This document shows positions 1-8,381 of a stretch of DNA of 37,861 nt, one piece after another (within the stretch, counting starts at the first letter, position 1; each line of letters starts with the position of its first letter). This DNA is from a virus. A program made the position numbers and the translations under genes. The notes beneath the pieces were generated by a model that made no database searches, was not told the origin of the DNA, and saw only the letters and a program-made list of their open reading frames with translations. The stretch is taken from IMG/VR virus record IMGVR_UViG_3300032053_000216, positions 1 to 37,861 of that record; one strand, written 5' to 3'.

Positions 1-45
1 CTGCCGTGTGAAAAAAATTCCCAATGTGGAGAATCCTGCTTAAAA

Positions 46-624
46 ATGCCAGCCAAGAAACCCGCCGGACTGATTGAACGACACGAAACTGCCGCAGAAG
101 CTGCCGAGCGCGCGCAAAAAGAGAATGCGCTGCGCCCTCGGCGCTTATTGCCGGGGGAACCCCCAGCGCGGTTGGATGGCTACCTCATAGCCCGGGCAAC
201 CTGGCGGCGGATGATGCGGCGCTGGAGCGAGCTGGAGGCGGTGATCGTGACCAGCCTGGACTGGGACATGCTGATCGATTACTGCATCCTGATGGAGCAG
301 GTGGTCGAGCTGGACAAGATGCGCCGGTCAGCCTACCAGGTGTGGGAGAAGCTGGATGAGGCCTTGGAAAAGCTCAGCGATGAAACGCCAGCTGAGGATC
401 AGGTCAAAATGTGGATGAAGGTTGGCGGAGCGCTTTCGGATGCGACCAAGCTGGACGGGCGTGTGGACCGCAAGCGTGCGCTGCTTCACCAGTGGCGCCA
501 GTCCCTCTATCTGACGCCGCGTTCACGGGCCGGTACGGCGCCAACCAAGAAAGAGAAAGAGGAGCCTCCAGATGATATGGAGCAGCTCCTCTCTGAAGTG
601 ACGACTTTCATGAATGAACAATGA
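46..624 (+). CDS. Terminase small subunit (putative)
   Basis: 192-aa basic, helix-rich protein placed immediately upstream of, and overlapping by 4 bases (ATGA), the terminase large subunit. Position, length and charge fit a P27-like small terminase subunit, which binds packaging-site DNA and recruits the large subunit to the portal. The N-terminus (residues 1-40) is Lys/Arg/Ala-rich and could contact DNA; residues about 50-155 are predicted helical; the C-terminus is acidic (EEPPDDMEQ). No single catalytic motif is expected in this family. The assignment is by synteny plus general character, not by a diagnostic motif. It is the first gene of the late operon, with only 45 bases of sequence before it in this window. 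Confidence 0.75.
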   Translation: MPAKKPAGLIERHETAAEAAERAQKENALRPRRLLPGEPPARLDGYLIARATWRRMMRRWSELEAVIVTSLDWDMLIDYCILMEQVVELDKMRRSAYQVWEKLDEALEKLSDETPAEDQVKMWMKVGGALSDATKLDGRVDRKRALLHQWRQSLYLTPRSRAGTAPTKKEKEEPPDDMEQLLSEVTTFMNEQ

Positions 625-2276
625 AATTATTCCGAGCAATCATTGCAATCATTTTGGTTCTTATCATTTGCATGGCGGTGGCTATGTTTGATGAAGCGCG
701 TGCTACCCGGGCGGTGAAGTTTTACGAGAGCCTGAGGCACACCAAGGGGCGGTTCTACGGGCAGCCGTTCACGCTGCTGCCCTGGCAGGCCCAGATCGTG
801 CGGGATGTGTACGGCACGGTCAACGAGCGCGGGGTGCGGCAGTATAAATATGTCTATCTCGAGGTGCCCAAGAAAAACGGGAAATCTGAAATGGTCGCCG
901 GTGCAGCGTTGTTTCACACGTTCGCGGATGGCGAGCGCAACGGCGAGGTGTACGGCTGCGCGGCAGATAAGCAGCAGGCCTCGATCGTCTTCGATGTGGC
1001 CGTCGACATGATCGACCAGGTCCCGGCGCTGCAAAAGCGCGCCAGGCTGAACCTGAGCACCAAGAAGATCACCGACCGGAAAACGGGGACGTTCTATAAG
1101 GTGGTCAGCTCGGAGGCTTATAGTAAGCACGGCCTGAACGTGAGCGCGTGCGTTTTCGACGAGCTGCACGCCCAGCCCAACCGCGATCTGTGGGACGTGA
1201 TGACCTTCGGCGCGGGGGATGCGCGCACGCAGCCGATCTGGTGGATCATCACTACGGCGGGCGACGACCCCGATCGGGTATCCATCGCCTGGGAGCAGCA
1301 CGATTACGCCATGAAGATCCTGGCCGGTGACCTCATCGATCCGACCTGGTACCCGGTGATCTACGGCTACGACAAGACCGACCATGACGATGGGAACGAC
1401 ATTTATAACGAGGCCAACTGGTACAAAGCCAATCCATCCCTGGGGCATACCATCGAGATAGAGTCGGTGCGCGAGGCAGCCGAGAAAGCCAAACAGAAGC
1501 CCGCCGACGAGCGCTTGTTCCGCTGGCTGCGCTTGAATCAATGGATTACCACCAAACTGGCCACGTGGCTGCCGCTCGATCTATTCGATGTCACGATCGG
1601 GAACTGGAGCCGGGCTGATTTACTGGATCAGGAGTGCTACCTGGGTCTGGACCTCTCCAGCACCACCGACCTGACCGCCCTGGCGACCGTCTTTCCACCG
1701 CAGGGGAAACAGCTCGATTGGAGAGTGTTCTGGGATTGTTTCATCCCTGCCGAAAATATGGATGAGCGGATAAAAAAAGACCACGTGCCCTACGATCAAT
1801 GGGCGCGGGCAGGCTGGATCACTCCTACCGAGGGCAACGTGGTGGATTACACCAAGATCAAGGATCGCATCCTGGAGATCAAGAAGTTCCACAAGGTGAT
1901 CGAGGTATGCGCCGATCGGGCGTTTGCGACGATGTTGATCCAGGAACTGGAGAAGGAAAACCTGACCTGTGTCGATGTTCCCCAGACATTCATGAGCATG
2001 ACCAACCCGCTCAACGAAACCGAGCGACTGCTGCGCGAGCACAAGATCACCCATGAGGCCAACCAGGTGGCGCGCTGGTGCTTTGGCAACTCCAGCATCG
2101 CCAAGAACGGCAATGCCCAGATCAAGCTGGTGAAGGAGCACAAGGGCAAATCGGTCGTGCGCACCCGCCGGATCGACCTGGTGAGTGCCTGGATTGATGC
2201 GATGGCGCGTGCCGTGAGCTATAAGGGCAGTGTGGATCTGAGTGCGGCCATCCTGGACAAGGATTGGAGCATGTGA
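621..2276 (+). CDS. Terminase large subunit (DNA packaging ATPase/nuclease)
   Basis: 551-aa phage packaging motor. The ATPase half shows a Walker A-like EVPKKNGKSE at residues 81-90 and a Walker B CVFDELH at 177-183. The C-terminal RNase H-like nuclease shows LGLDLSSTTD at 341-350, CADRAF at about 430-435 and RRIDLVSAWIDA at 517-528, giving the expected acidic metal ligands. It translocates DNA into the prohead and cuts the concatemer. The start at 621 overlaps the small subunit stop (ATGA). The first 21 residues are strongly hydrophobic, which is unusual for a cytosolic terminase; Met18 or Met22 (positions 672 or 684), just before FDEARATRAVKF, would give the usual family N-terminus, so the true start is uncertain. 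Function is secure. Confidence 0.95.
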   Translation: MKLFRAIIAIILVLIICMAVAMFDEARATRAVKFYESLRHTKGRFYGQPFTLLPWQAQIVRDVYGTVNERGVRQYKYVYLEVPKKNGKSEMVAGAALFHTFADGERNGEVYGCAADKQQASIVFDVAVDMIDQVPALQKRARLNLSTKKITDRKTGTFYKVVSSEAYSKHGLNVSACVFDELHAQPNRDLWDVMTFGAGDARTQPIWWIITTAGDDPDRVSIAWEQHDYAMKILAGDLIDPTWYPVIYGYDKTDHDDGNDIYNEANWYKANPSLGHTIEIESVREAAEKAKQKPADERLFRWLRLNQWITTKLATWLPLDLFDVTIGNWSRADLLDQECYLGLDLSSTTDLTALATVFPPQGKQLDWRVFWDCFIPAENMDERIKKDHVPYDQWARAGWITPTEGNVVDYTKIKDRILEIKKFHKVIEVCADRAFATMLIQELEKENLTCVDVPQTFMSMTNPLNETERLLREHKITHEANQVARWCFGNSSIAKNGNAQIKLVKEHKGKSVVRTRRIDLVSAWIDAMARAVSYKGSVDLSAAILDKDWSM

Positions 2277-2440
2277 TGAGGAAATATCTGGATGATATCC
2301 TGATCTTCATCGGTTGCGGGTTCATTCTGGTAGCCACCTGCCAACTCAGCCCTATCGCGGCGTTATTTTTTGTGGCAGGATTTATGTTCATTGTATTCGG
2401 CTTCCTTGTGGGCATCGGCAATTGGAGGAACAAATGCTAA
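2276..2440 (+). CDS. Small two-helix membrane protein
   Basis: 54-aa ORF overlapping the terminase stop (TGATG) and the start of the portal gene. It begins MRKYLDDILIF and contains two hydrophobic stretches (about residues 8-21 and 27-47) separated by TCQLSP, then ends NWRNKC. A gene fits because the interval is otherwise empty, both edges overlap neighbouring genes, and the ORF encodes a clean two-transmembrane protein. Function is not recognised. Small membrane proteins occur in this gap in various siphoviruses, but no role can be assigned from sequence. Confidence 0.6.
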   Translation: MRKYLDDILIFIGCGFILVATCQLSPIAALFFVAGFMFIVFGFLVGIGNWRNKC

Positions 2441-3645
2441 TCCAGCGCCTCATCAACACCCTCTCGCCTGTGCCCCAAAAGATGACCCTGCCCGAGCTGG
2501 TCACTGCTCTGACCACGGTATCATCCTCTGGCCAGGCCGTGACCGCGGAGACCTCGAAGAACGTGGCCACCGCGTATCGCTGCATCAACATCCTGTCCGA
2601 TGACCTGGCCAAGATGCCGCTACAAACGTTTCTGAGCCGCTCGCCTGGCCAGATCGAGCGTTTGCGCCCCAATGCCCGCCTGCAGAATACCCCCTGGCTG
2701 CTCGAAGTCACCCCAAACCGCTGGATGACGCCGTTCGTATTCAAGAAAACACTCATGACCTGGCTGCTGACCTATGGCGCCGCCTATGCCTGGCTGCCCC
2801 GCCGCCAGCCTGGCGCACGCCGAGAAATGTTCATCCTGCCGACCAGCAGCGTGCAGCCATACCTGGATAAAAACGGCGACCTCTGGTATCACGTTGCTTT
2901 CACCTCCGGTATCCCAGAATGGATCCCGGATGTGGAAATGTTCTCGATCGTGATCAACTCCACCGACGGGATCACCGGTCGCGGTGTGATCGCCTTCGCC
3001 CGCGAGAGCCTCGGTCGCCAGATGGGCGCCCACGAAACCCAGGCCAAGTTCTACGCCCAGGGCCTCAACCCTGGCGGCTTGATGTGGATGGCCGGAGAGC
3101 TGGATAAAGAAGCGCGTGCGAAAGTCCGCTCCGCCTACGAGGAAGCCATGAGCGGATCCTCCAATGCCTACCGCCTGGCGATCCTGGATAACAAAACCAC
3201 CAAATTCGAGCAGATCACCATGAGCCCGGTGGACGCTCAATTTCTGGAAAGCATCCTGGCGAACGACGCCGAGATCGCCAACTTCTTCGGCGTGCCGCTC
3301 TATAAGCTTAACCAGGGTAAGCAGTCCTACCAGTCAAACGAGCAGCAGAACCTGGATTATCTCAATACCACGCTCGATCCCTACCTGGTGCAGTGGGAGC
3401 AGGCTGGCGCGCTGAAATTTTTGAGCGAAATCGAGCAGAACGATACCTATTTGCGCTTCAACCGCGACGTGCTCCTGCGTACCGATGCCAGTACCCGCGC
3501 CAGCTACCTAGAGAAGAAAATCTTCAGCGGGCAGCTCACCCCCAACGAAGCGCGGGCCATCGACGATCAGAGCGCCTACACAGGCGGAGATCAGCATTAC
3601 ATCCCGGCCAATATGACCGTTATAGGAGGTCCCAATGGAACCTAA
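2434..3645 (+). CDS. Portal protein (HK97-type)
   Basis: 403-aa portal that forms the dodecameric ring at the capsid vertex through which DNA passes. The start at 2434 (MLIQRLIN) is chosen because GGAGG lies 6 bases upstream; the open frame reaches further back to 2314 but overlaps the small membrane gene. Family-typical text includes KNVATAYRCINILSDDLAKM near residue 45, a long mixed alpha/beta core, and a late region with GVPLYKLNQGKQSYQSNE, resembling the HK97-family GVPP...SYSN segment that follows the clip domain. It is followed with an 11-base overlap by the prohead protease, the standard HK97-module order. Confidence 0.92.
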   Translation: MLIQRLINTLSPVPQKMTLPELVTALTTVSSSGQAVTAETSKNVATAYRCINILSDDLAKMPLQTFLSRSPGQIERLRPNARLQNTPWLLEVTPNRWMTPFVFKKTLMTWLLTYGAAYAWLPRRQPGARREMFILPTSSVQPYLDKNGDLWYHVAFTSGIPEWIPDVEMFSIVINSTDGITGRGVIAFARESLGRQMGAHETQAKFYAQGLNPGGLMWMAGELDKEARAKVRSAYEEAMSGSSNAYRLAILDNKTTKFEQITMSPVDAQFLESILANDAEIANFFGVPLYKLNQGKQSYQSNEQQNLDYLNTTLDPYLVQWEQAGALKFLSEIEQNDTYLRFNRDVLLRTDASTRASYLEKKIFSGQLTPNEARAIDDQSAYTGGDQHYIPANMTVIGGPNGT

Positions 3646-4477
3646 ACAACCCATTCGCTGCTTCGAAGGCGTAACCAAGCCCCACGAGCCATTCTGGCGC
3701 TGGAGCAATGCGACCGAACAGGGCGCGGCAGGAAAGACAGGCGTGACCGCCGAGCCGGAGCTGGAGTTCTATGGCTACATCTCCGAGTATTCCTGGTTCG
3801 ATGATGACATCACCCCCAAGAAATTCAAGACCGATTTGTATCGTTTCGGCAATGGCGGACCGATCACCATCCGCATGAATTCGGGCGGCGGCGACATGAT
3901 TGCGGCCAGTGTGATCCGCAGCACCCTGATCGACTATCCAGGCCGGAAAACCGTGCGTATCGACGGCCTGGCGGCCTCGGCTGCCACCGTGGTGGCCCTG
4001 GCTGGCAACGTGATCCAGATGCAGGATACGTCATTTTTCATGATCCACGATCCGATGGCCATGTTCTTCCTGGCCGCGCTCAACATCGAAGAGATGAGCC
4101 GTCTGCTCGAGGAGCTCAAATCGGCCAAAGGCGGCCTGGTGGATGTCTATGAAGCGCGCACCGGGATCAGCCGGGACCGCCTGGCGAAGATGATGGTCAA
4201 TGAGACCTGGATGAACGCCCGCGAGGCGGTGGATCTTGGCTTTGCGGACGAGGTGATCGCCGTTCCCCAACCAAATCCGCCCGCAGGCGCTGCGGCTAAT
4301 GCAGCCGTGGCCAATACAGCGATGGTGAATGCCATCAAAAACTTTCGGAATGTTCCGGCTGCCCTGGCTGCGTTAGCCAGGGTTGGGGACGCCCCCCAGC
4401 CGGTTCAAAACAATCAGCAAGCGGCTAAACTCCGCGCTGAATCTCAACTCTTGTGCAAAAAAAGGAGCACAGAATGA
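3635..4477 (+). CDS. ClpP-like prohead maturation protease (S14 type)
   Basis: 280-aa serine protease expected to cleave the scaffold-like N-terminal domain of the capsid protein during head maturation. Residues 75-90 (GPITIRMNSGGGDMIA) are the ClpP-type glycine-rich strand. The catalytic triad can be read as Ser115 in DGLAASAATVV, His138 in MIHDPM and Asp170 in LVDVYEARTG. The N-terminal 45 residues and the Ala/Pro/Gln-rich C-terminal 60 residues extend the core. The start ATG at 3635 is preceded by AGGAGG (TATAGGAGGTCCCA). It overlaps the portal upstream and the capsid gene downstream (ATGA), so the three are translationally coupled. Confidence 0.92.
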   Translation: MEPKQPIRCFEGVTKPHEPFWRWSNATEQGAAGKTGVTAEPELEFYGYISEYSWFDDDITPKKFKTDLYRFGNGGPITIRMNSGGGDMIAASVIRSTLIDYPGRKTVRIDGLAASAATVVALAGNVIQMQDTSFFMIHDPMAMFFLAALNIEEMSRLLEELKSAKGGLVDVYEARTGISRDRLAKMMVNETWMNAREAVDLGFADEVIAVPQPNPPAGAAANAAVANTAMVNAIKNFRNVPAALAALARVGDAPQPVQNNQQAAKLRAESQLLCKKRSTE

Positions 4478-5715
4478 ACCTGAAACGTTTTTTGGACGCT
4501 GCCTCCGAGGCAGAAGCGCGGGTTCAAGTGATTGCCGCGCAAATCAACGACCTGTTTGAGAAGAACCAGAACGACGAAGCCCTGAAGCTGAAGGAATCTC
4601 TCGACCAGGCCAAAGTCAACGCCACCCAGGCCAACCAGCTCTATCTCTCGATGCGGGCCGCCACTCAGCCCAACGAGAACGATCCTGCTTCGCACTTCGT
4701 GCCGATGGGCGGAGATAAAGAGCCGAAAGAGATCACCGAGCTGCGCGCCAGCCCGGAATATAAGCGGGTATTCTTCGATGCCCTTCGGAATGGCGTTACC
4801 CCCAAGGAGATCTTGTCGGGTAAGTACAGCTCCGAGAAATACGGCGTCCTACTCAACGCCCTGACCGAGACCGGCGACTCGGGCCACGAGGGTGGAAACC
4901 TGCTGCCAAGTGATTTCGACAACGTGATCCGCGAGCTGATGCGCACGTTCATCAATCTCGCCGATCCTGCCTATGTCAACGTCGAGGACGTGACGGCCTA
5001 TTCTGGCTGGCGGGCTATCGAGCAAGCCGGTCCGGCGGCGCCGTTTGCAGCGCACACCGAGAATCAAGCGATAACCGAGGCCGCGGATCCAGAATTCACC
5101 AAGATTGCTTACACCATCGTGGAATATGCCGGGTATATCCCGATCGTGACCAATCTGCTGTCAGATGCTCCGGCCGGTATCATGGCTTACCTGGGGCGCT
5201 GGCTCGCTAAAAAGGCCGCGCTGACCAACAACAGCCTGATCGTCGCCCTGATGCAGGCCCATTCTCATACCGACGTCACCGATTCCACGACCGTGCTGGC
5301 GAAGATCAAGACCTCGCTCAATAAGACCCTGAATCCGGCGATCAGCGTCGTGGCTCAGGTCTACGTCAACCAGTACGGGCTAGACCTGTTGGATCAGCTT
5401 GATGACGGTGTGGGCCGCCCGCTCTTGCAGCCCGATCCGAGCCAGGCGACCGCCTTCCGCGTGAAGGGGCGCCCGGTGGTGGTTGTACCGGATGCGCAAT
5501 GGGCCAACACCGACACCAATGCCAAGATCTATATTGGTATTGGTGACGGGCGGGAGTTCCTGACCTTCTTCCGCCGGATGCCGTATGAAATGAGCGCCAC
5601 CAACATCGGCGGCGATGCCTGGCGTTACAACAACACCGAAGTGCGCGGTATCCTGCGCGCCGATTGCAAGGTGATGGACGCAGACGCCTTTGATTTGCTG
5701 CACATCACGCTGTAA
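4474..5715 (+). CDS. Major capsid protein (HK97 fold)
   Basis: 413-aa HK97-family coat protein. Residues about 1-75 form a charged coiled coil (MNLKRFLDAASEAEARVQV...), the delta domain that acts as an internal scaffold and is normally removed by the neighbouring protease. The body carries the typical GGNLLPSDFDNVIRELMRTF entry into the N-arm and the C-terminal FLTFFRRMPYEMSATN...AFRVKGRPVVVV segments of the P and A domains. The start at 4474 has AAAGGAG 7 bases upstream; an in-frame GTG at 4453 precedes that ribosome site and is rejected. The gene overlaps the protease stop by 4 bases. Confidence 0.93.
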   Translation: MNLKRFLDAASEAEARVQVIAAQINDLFEKNQNDEALKLKESLDQAKVNATQANQLYLSMRAATQPNENDPASHFVPMGGDKEPKEITELRASPEYKRVFFDALRNGVTPKEILSGKYSSEKYGVLLNALTETGDSGHEGGNLLPSDFDNVIRELMRTFINLADPAYVNVEDVTAYSGWRAIEQAGPAAPFAAHTENQAITEAADPEFTKIAYTIVEYAGYIPIVTNLLSDAPAGIMAYLGRWLAKKAALTNNSLIVALMQAHSHTDVTDSTTVLAKIKTSLNKTLNPAISVVAQVYVNQYGLDLLDQLDDGVGRPLLQPDPSQATAFRVKGRPVVVVPDAQWANTDTNAKIYIGIGDGREFLTFFRRMPYEMSATNIGGDAWRYNNTEVRGILRADCKVMDADAFDLLHITL

Positions 5716-5734
5716 GCGTTAACGGAATCTGTAG

Positions 5735-5769
5735 GGGTGGATGATGGCATTGATTGCCATCATCCACCC
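5735..5769. repeat. 15-bp perfect hairpin between capsid and next head gene
   Basis: Perfect inverted repeat with arms 5735-5749 (GGGTGGATGATGGCA) and 5755-5769 around a 5-base loop TTGAT, preceded by CTGTAGG. No T-run follows, so it is not a standard terminator; it may be an mRNA-stabilising or attenuating hairpin below the highly expressed capsid gene. The CTGTAGGGG(T/C)GGATG start is shared with a second palindrome at 23554-23576, suggesting a dispersed element. Confidence 0.75.
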
Positions 5770-5795
5770 ATGAAAAGAAGCAAGGAGTAAATACT

Positions 5796-6611
5796 ATGGC
5801 ACCAGCAGTAACTAAAAACCGAATGCTCGCGGGCGGTAAAACCTGGATAGTTGGGGATACCTTATCCATTCTCGCGGCTGCAACCGTTACCGTCGAAGGA
5901 GGGGCGACAATCACCGGCCTGACCGGCGGGGAAACGACGTATGCCTCGTCTGCTGAAATTCAAACGGGGACTGAGGCGGCCAAGTGTATGGCCCCGGACC
6001 AATGGGCGCTTGCGCGGGCTCTTCTGTCTCTGGTCACAGCAAAAACCATCTCGACTGCCGCTTTGGGAACGGTTCGACAGGTCCACGGAGCGATCACGGC
6101 CAGCCATGCGGCTATCTCTGGCGGTACCATCGCCGGAGTGCGCGGCCTGGTTACGCTCTCCGGAGCGAATAGCGCCGGCGGCGCTTACTTCTACGGCGCG
6201 CAGGGCAAGCTGATCATCACCGGCACCCTGAATCATGCTGACAGCCGCGCCTGCGCCCTGATCGCCCAGCTCGACTGCCTGACCGGCGGTCCTGGGACGA
6301 TCAGCGCCGGCGAGCTTTCCGGTCTCTGGATCGATGTTCTTGGACCGACCGGGATCCCGTTCAATGAGTACAACGCCATTCGTATTTCCGCCAACAAGGA
6401 TAACAAGTTCCAATCGCTCATCTACGCCCAGACCGACGCGGCGTTCTTCTTTGACATCGTGAAACCGACCGGCGGCGCTCAGGCGCTGATTGTCGCGGCG
6501 GGCACTAACTCTGCGTCCGCGGGTAACGCCACAGGCGTGGCTGCCAAGGTTGGGCTGATCCGGATCGATGGCACGACCTACTACATCCCGCTCTTCGCGG
6601 GCAACACATAA
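5796..6611 (+). CDS. Virion structural protein, candidate capsid decoration or head-fibre protein
   Basis: 271-aa beta- and Gly/Ala/Thr-rich protein directly after the capsid gene. The start at 5796 follows AAGGAG 8 bases upstream. The N-terminal 50 residues (GDTLSILAAATVTVEGGATI) resemble an extended, fibre-like or trimerising segment; the body repeats short beta strands (SGANSAGGAYFYGAQGKLII, IIAGVRGLVTLSG-type phrases) and ends VGLIRIDGTTYYIPLFAGNT, a phrase style common in phage structural proteins. Position suggests a protein on the capsid surface or a minor head protein. No enzymatic motif is seen. The structural role is likely; the exact role is inference. Confidence 0.6.
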   Translation: MAPAVTKNRMLAGGKTWIVGDTLSILAAATVTVEGGATITGLTGGETTYASSAEIQTGTEAAKCMAPDQWALARALLSLVTAKTISTAALGTVRQVHGAITASHAAISGGTIAGVRGLVTLSGANSAGGAYFYGAQGKLIITGTLNHADSRACALIAQLDCLTGGPGTISAGELSGLWIDVLGPTGIPFNEYNAIRISANKDNKFQSLIYAQTDAAFFFDIVKPTGGAQALIVAAGTNSASAGNATGVAAKVGLIRIDGTTYYIPLFAGNT

Positions 6612-6620
6612 AGGTGCCCC

Positions 6621-6809
6621 ATGCCTATCACGCGTGCAGACCTTGAAAAGCGTCTGGCCGATCTCCGGGAAGAGCAGACGCAGGTACAGGCCAGCTTTAT
6701 TCAGCTTCAGGCTAACCTGAACGCCTTTGCGGGCGCTATTCAGGACGTCGAATACTGGCTGAGCATCCTGGACCTTGCGCCAGAAGAAACGGACAAGCAG
6801 GAAAAGTGA
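6621..6809 (+). CDS. Small coiled-coil head-region protein
   Basis: 62-aa protein beginning MPITRADLEKRLADLREEQ. Residues 5-50 have heptad-like Leu/Ala/Phe spacing typical of a coiled coil, followed by a charged tail. It starts 9 bases after the upstream stop, with AGGTGCCCC before the ATG, and is followed 3 bases later by the next gene, so it belongs to the head operon. Similar short helical proteins occur between capsid and connector genes in many siphoviruses. Specific function unknown. Confidence 0.6.
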   Translation: MPITRADLEKRLADLREEQTQVQASFIQLQANLNAFAGAIQDVEYWLSILDLAPEETDKQEK

Positions 6810-6812
6810 ACC

Positions 6813-7010
6813 ATGACAAAAATTGTAAAAGTCATGTTCATCCGCGACTTTGAGGGCCACAAAGCGGGCGAAGTGGTAGATGTGGAAGCAAGCCAGCTCC
6901 ACTACCTCCAGTTCCGTGAAAGGGCTTGCATCGAAGTCATGATGTCTTTGGAGCTCCTGTCTGAGTCTGCTGCCCCGAAAAAGCCCAAGAAGGATAAGAA
7001 AACAGCATGA
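6813..7010 (+). CDS. Small head-region protein, SH3-like/FluMu-type fold possible
   Basis: 65-aa protein: a short beta-rich domain (KVMFIRDFEGHKAGEVVDVE, then QFRERACIEVM) followed by a Lys/Pro tail (PKKPKKDKK). The pattern 'GHKAGEVVDVEASQLHYL' resembles small phage proteins in which a glycine-containing beta turn is followed by a residue counting as a domain edge, often seen between capsid and connector genes. It overlaps the downstream connector gene by 4 bases (ATGA). A minor head or connector-associated role is inferred from position only. Confidence 0.55.
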   Translation: MTKIVKVMFIRDFEGHKAGEVVDVEASQLHYLQFRERACIEVMMSLELLSESAAPKKPKKDKKTA

Positions 7011-7612
7011 CCAACATCCTCACTGCGGCAGAAGCCGCCAACGTACTGCGCTGCCTGACCACGGACGCGCTGATGCTGCAGCTCCTGCCGCAGGTGGATG
7101 ATTACATCAAGACCGCCACCGGGCGCGACTGGACCGCCGACACCACCATCTATCCAAAGGCCAAAGCCGCAGCCCAGATGCTGCTGACGATGTGGTACGA
7201 GAACCCGAGCATGACCGGCAATGCCGGAGCGCTGCAAGGCGGTCTATCTGCCTGCCTGACTCAACTCGAGGCCCAGGCGCTCGAGCTGGAATCGTCCGGT
7301 GTGCCAGATGCCGCTCTGACGATTGTTACCAGCCTGCCCAAGGATGGCAATGATGATATCGCCATTACGGCCAACCTGGTGTTGATCTTCAGCCATGCCA
7401 TGGACACGACGGCGACCAGCGCGGTGGTGCTCAAGGATGCTGCGGGCAACACGGTTATAACGGTCAAAAGTCTGGATGTGACCAAGAAGATCCTGACCGT
7501 CAATCCGACCGGCAGTCTGACCGCGGATGCGGCCTATACCCTGGTGATCACTGCGGCCGCTGACAGCTATGGGCGCACGATCACCGATGAAATTGGATTT
7601 ACAACCGCATGA
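7007..7612 (+). CDS. Head-tail connector (gp6-like) fused to an Ig-like domain
   Basis: 201-aa two-domain protein. Residues 1-95 (LTAAEAANVLRCLTTDALM...YIKTATGRDW...ANAAQMLLTMWYENP-like) match the all-helical gp6/gp15 connector adaptor family that stacks under the portal. Residues about 105-201 are a beta-sandwich of bacterial Ig-like/SbsA type (ITANLVLIFSHAMDTT...TADAAYTLVITAAADSYG...GFTTA). Connectors of this family are normally about 90-110 aa, so the C-terminal domain is an addition. A clearly similar domain ends the major tail protein. The gene overlaps its neighbours on both sides by 4 bases. Confidence 0.82.
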   Translation: MTNILTAAEAANVLRCLTTDALMLQLLPQVDDYIKTATGRDWTADTTIYPKAKAAAQMLLTMWYENPSMTGNAGALQGGLSACLTQLEAQALELESSGVPDAALTIVTSLPKDGNDDIAITANLVLIFSHAMDTTATSAVVLKDAAGNTVITVKSLDVTKKILTVNPTGSLTADAAYTLVITAAADSYGRTITDEIGFTTA

Positions 7613-7956
7613 ACCTGAACGGCAAGGTAACCAACCCTGGAGAGCTGCGCACCTCGGTCACGCTGAAAAGTCGCACGGTGACGACCGGAACCGGTGGATT
7701 TCCGATTTCCACCTGGCCCACCACGATCGCTACCGTGTGGGCGAAATGGCAAAATGTGCATGGCCAGGAGGCCTGGATCGCCCAGACGGCCCAGGCTGGC
7801 CAGGCAGCCACGGTCATCATCCGCTACCGATCGGACGTGGATCTGACCTGCGCGGTATTCAAAGGCGCTGACCGGTGGGAGATCGTTTCGATGGATAACA
7901 TCCAGGAAAAAAATGAGTATTTAGAACTTAAGGTTATCCGAAAGCGGGAGGGCTGA
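7609..7956 (+). CDS. Head-tail joining / head closure protein
   Basis: 115-aa protein with the layout of the phage head-tail joining family: PGELRTSVTLKSRTVT at residues 8-23, a Trp-containing strand ATVWAKWQNVHGQEAW at about 41-56, then RYRSDVDLTCAVFKGADRWEIVSMD and a closing strand YLELKVIRKREG. These proteins seal the portal channel and dock the tail. It overlaps the connector gene by 4 bases and shares one base with the next gene (TGATG), consistent with coupled translation. Family and synteny agree. Confidence 0.82.
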   Translation: MNLNGKVTNPGELRTSVTLKSRTVTTGTGGFPISTWPTTIATVWAKWQNVHGQEAWIAQTAQAGQAATVIIRYRSDVDLTCAVFKGADRWEIVSMDNIQEKNEYLELKVIRKREG

Positions 7957-8381
7957 TGGCGCGTGCTACACTTACGTTGGAAGGCTTTGACGAATACCTG
8001 GACGTGCTACAGAAGGCCGGCCAGGATATTGACCTGGTCGCCGAGCAGTGCCTGGACGCCGGCGGCAACGTGCTGGTGGCAGGCATGCAGGCGCGTGCTC
8101 CGTACGGTGTGATCAAGCAAGCCATTCGCAAGACCGTTGTTATGGCGGACGGCAACAAACGCTATTTGTACCTGGGCGTCCTGCGCGGTACGGATGCCGA
8201 AACCGCCCGCATCGCGGCGGTGTGGGAGTTCGGTGGGCGCTCGAGCCCCAGCCCGAAGAATCCCAAGCGCCACCCGCGCCCGGGCATCCGGGCGAAACCC
8301 TACATCCGGCCCACGCTGCGAAATGACAGCAAGAAAGCTCGAGCTGCGATGGAAGAGATTTTCCAGGCCTGGCTGAAATAA
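7956..8381 (+). CDS. HK97 gp10-like tail-completion protein
   Basis: 141-aa protein of the HK97 gp10 type: helical N-terminus (GFDEYLDVLQKAGQDIDL), DAGGNVLVAGMQARAPYG at about 29-46, and a C-terminal half with VWEFGGRSSPSPKNPKRHPRPGI, i.e. the family's 'E-x-G' strand followed by an aromatic/proline loop, then RPTLRNDSKKARAAMEEIF. It is found in the connector complex between the head and the tail terminator. It overlaps both neighbours by one base. Confidence 0.82.
   Translation: MARATLTLEGFDEYLDVLQKAGQDIDLVAEQCLDAGGNVLVAGMQARAPYGVIKQAIRKTVVMADGNKRYLYLGVLRGTDAETARIAAVWEFGGRSSPSPKNPKRHPRPGIRAKPYIRPTLRNDSKKARAAMEEIFQAWLK

Noticed and set aside
627-1541. Long antisense ORF (304 aa) over the terminase gene
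   Set aside because: It is a shadow of the terminase on the GC-rich opposite strand, with no ribosome site or recognisable domain.
4453-4473. GTG start for the capsid protein
   Set aside because: The AAAGGAG ribosome site for the ATG at 4474 lies downstream of this GTG.
5862-6902. Long antisense ORF (346 aa) over the head structural gene
   Set aside because: Arg/Gly-rich shadow translation spanning three well-supported + strand genes with good ribosome sites.
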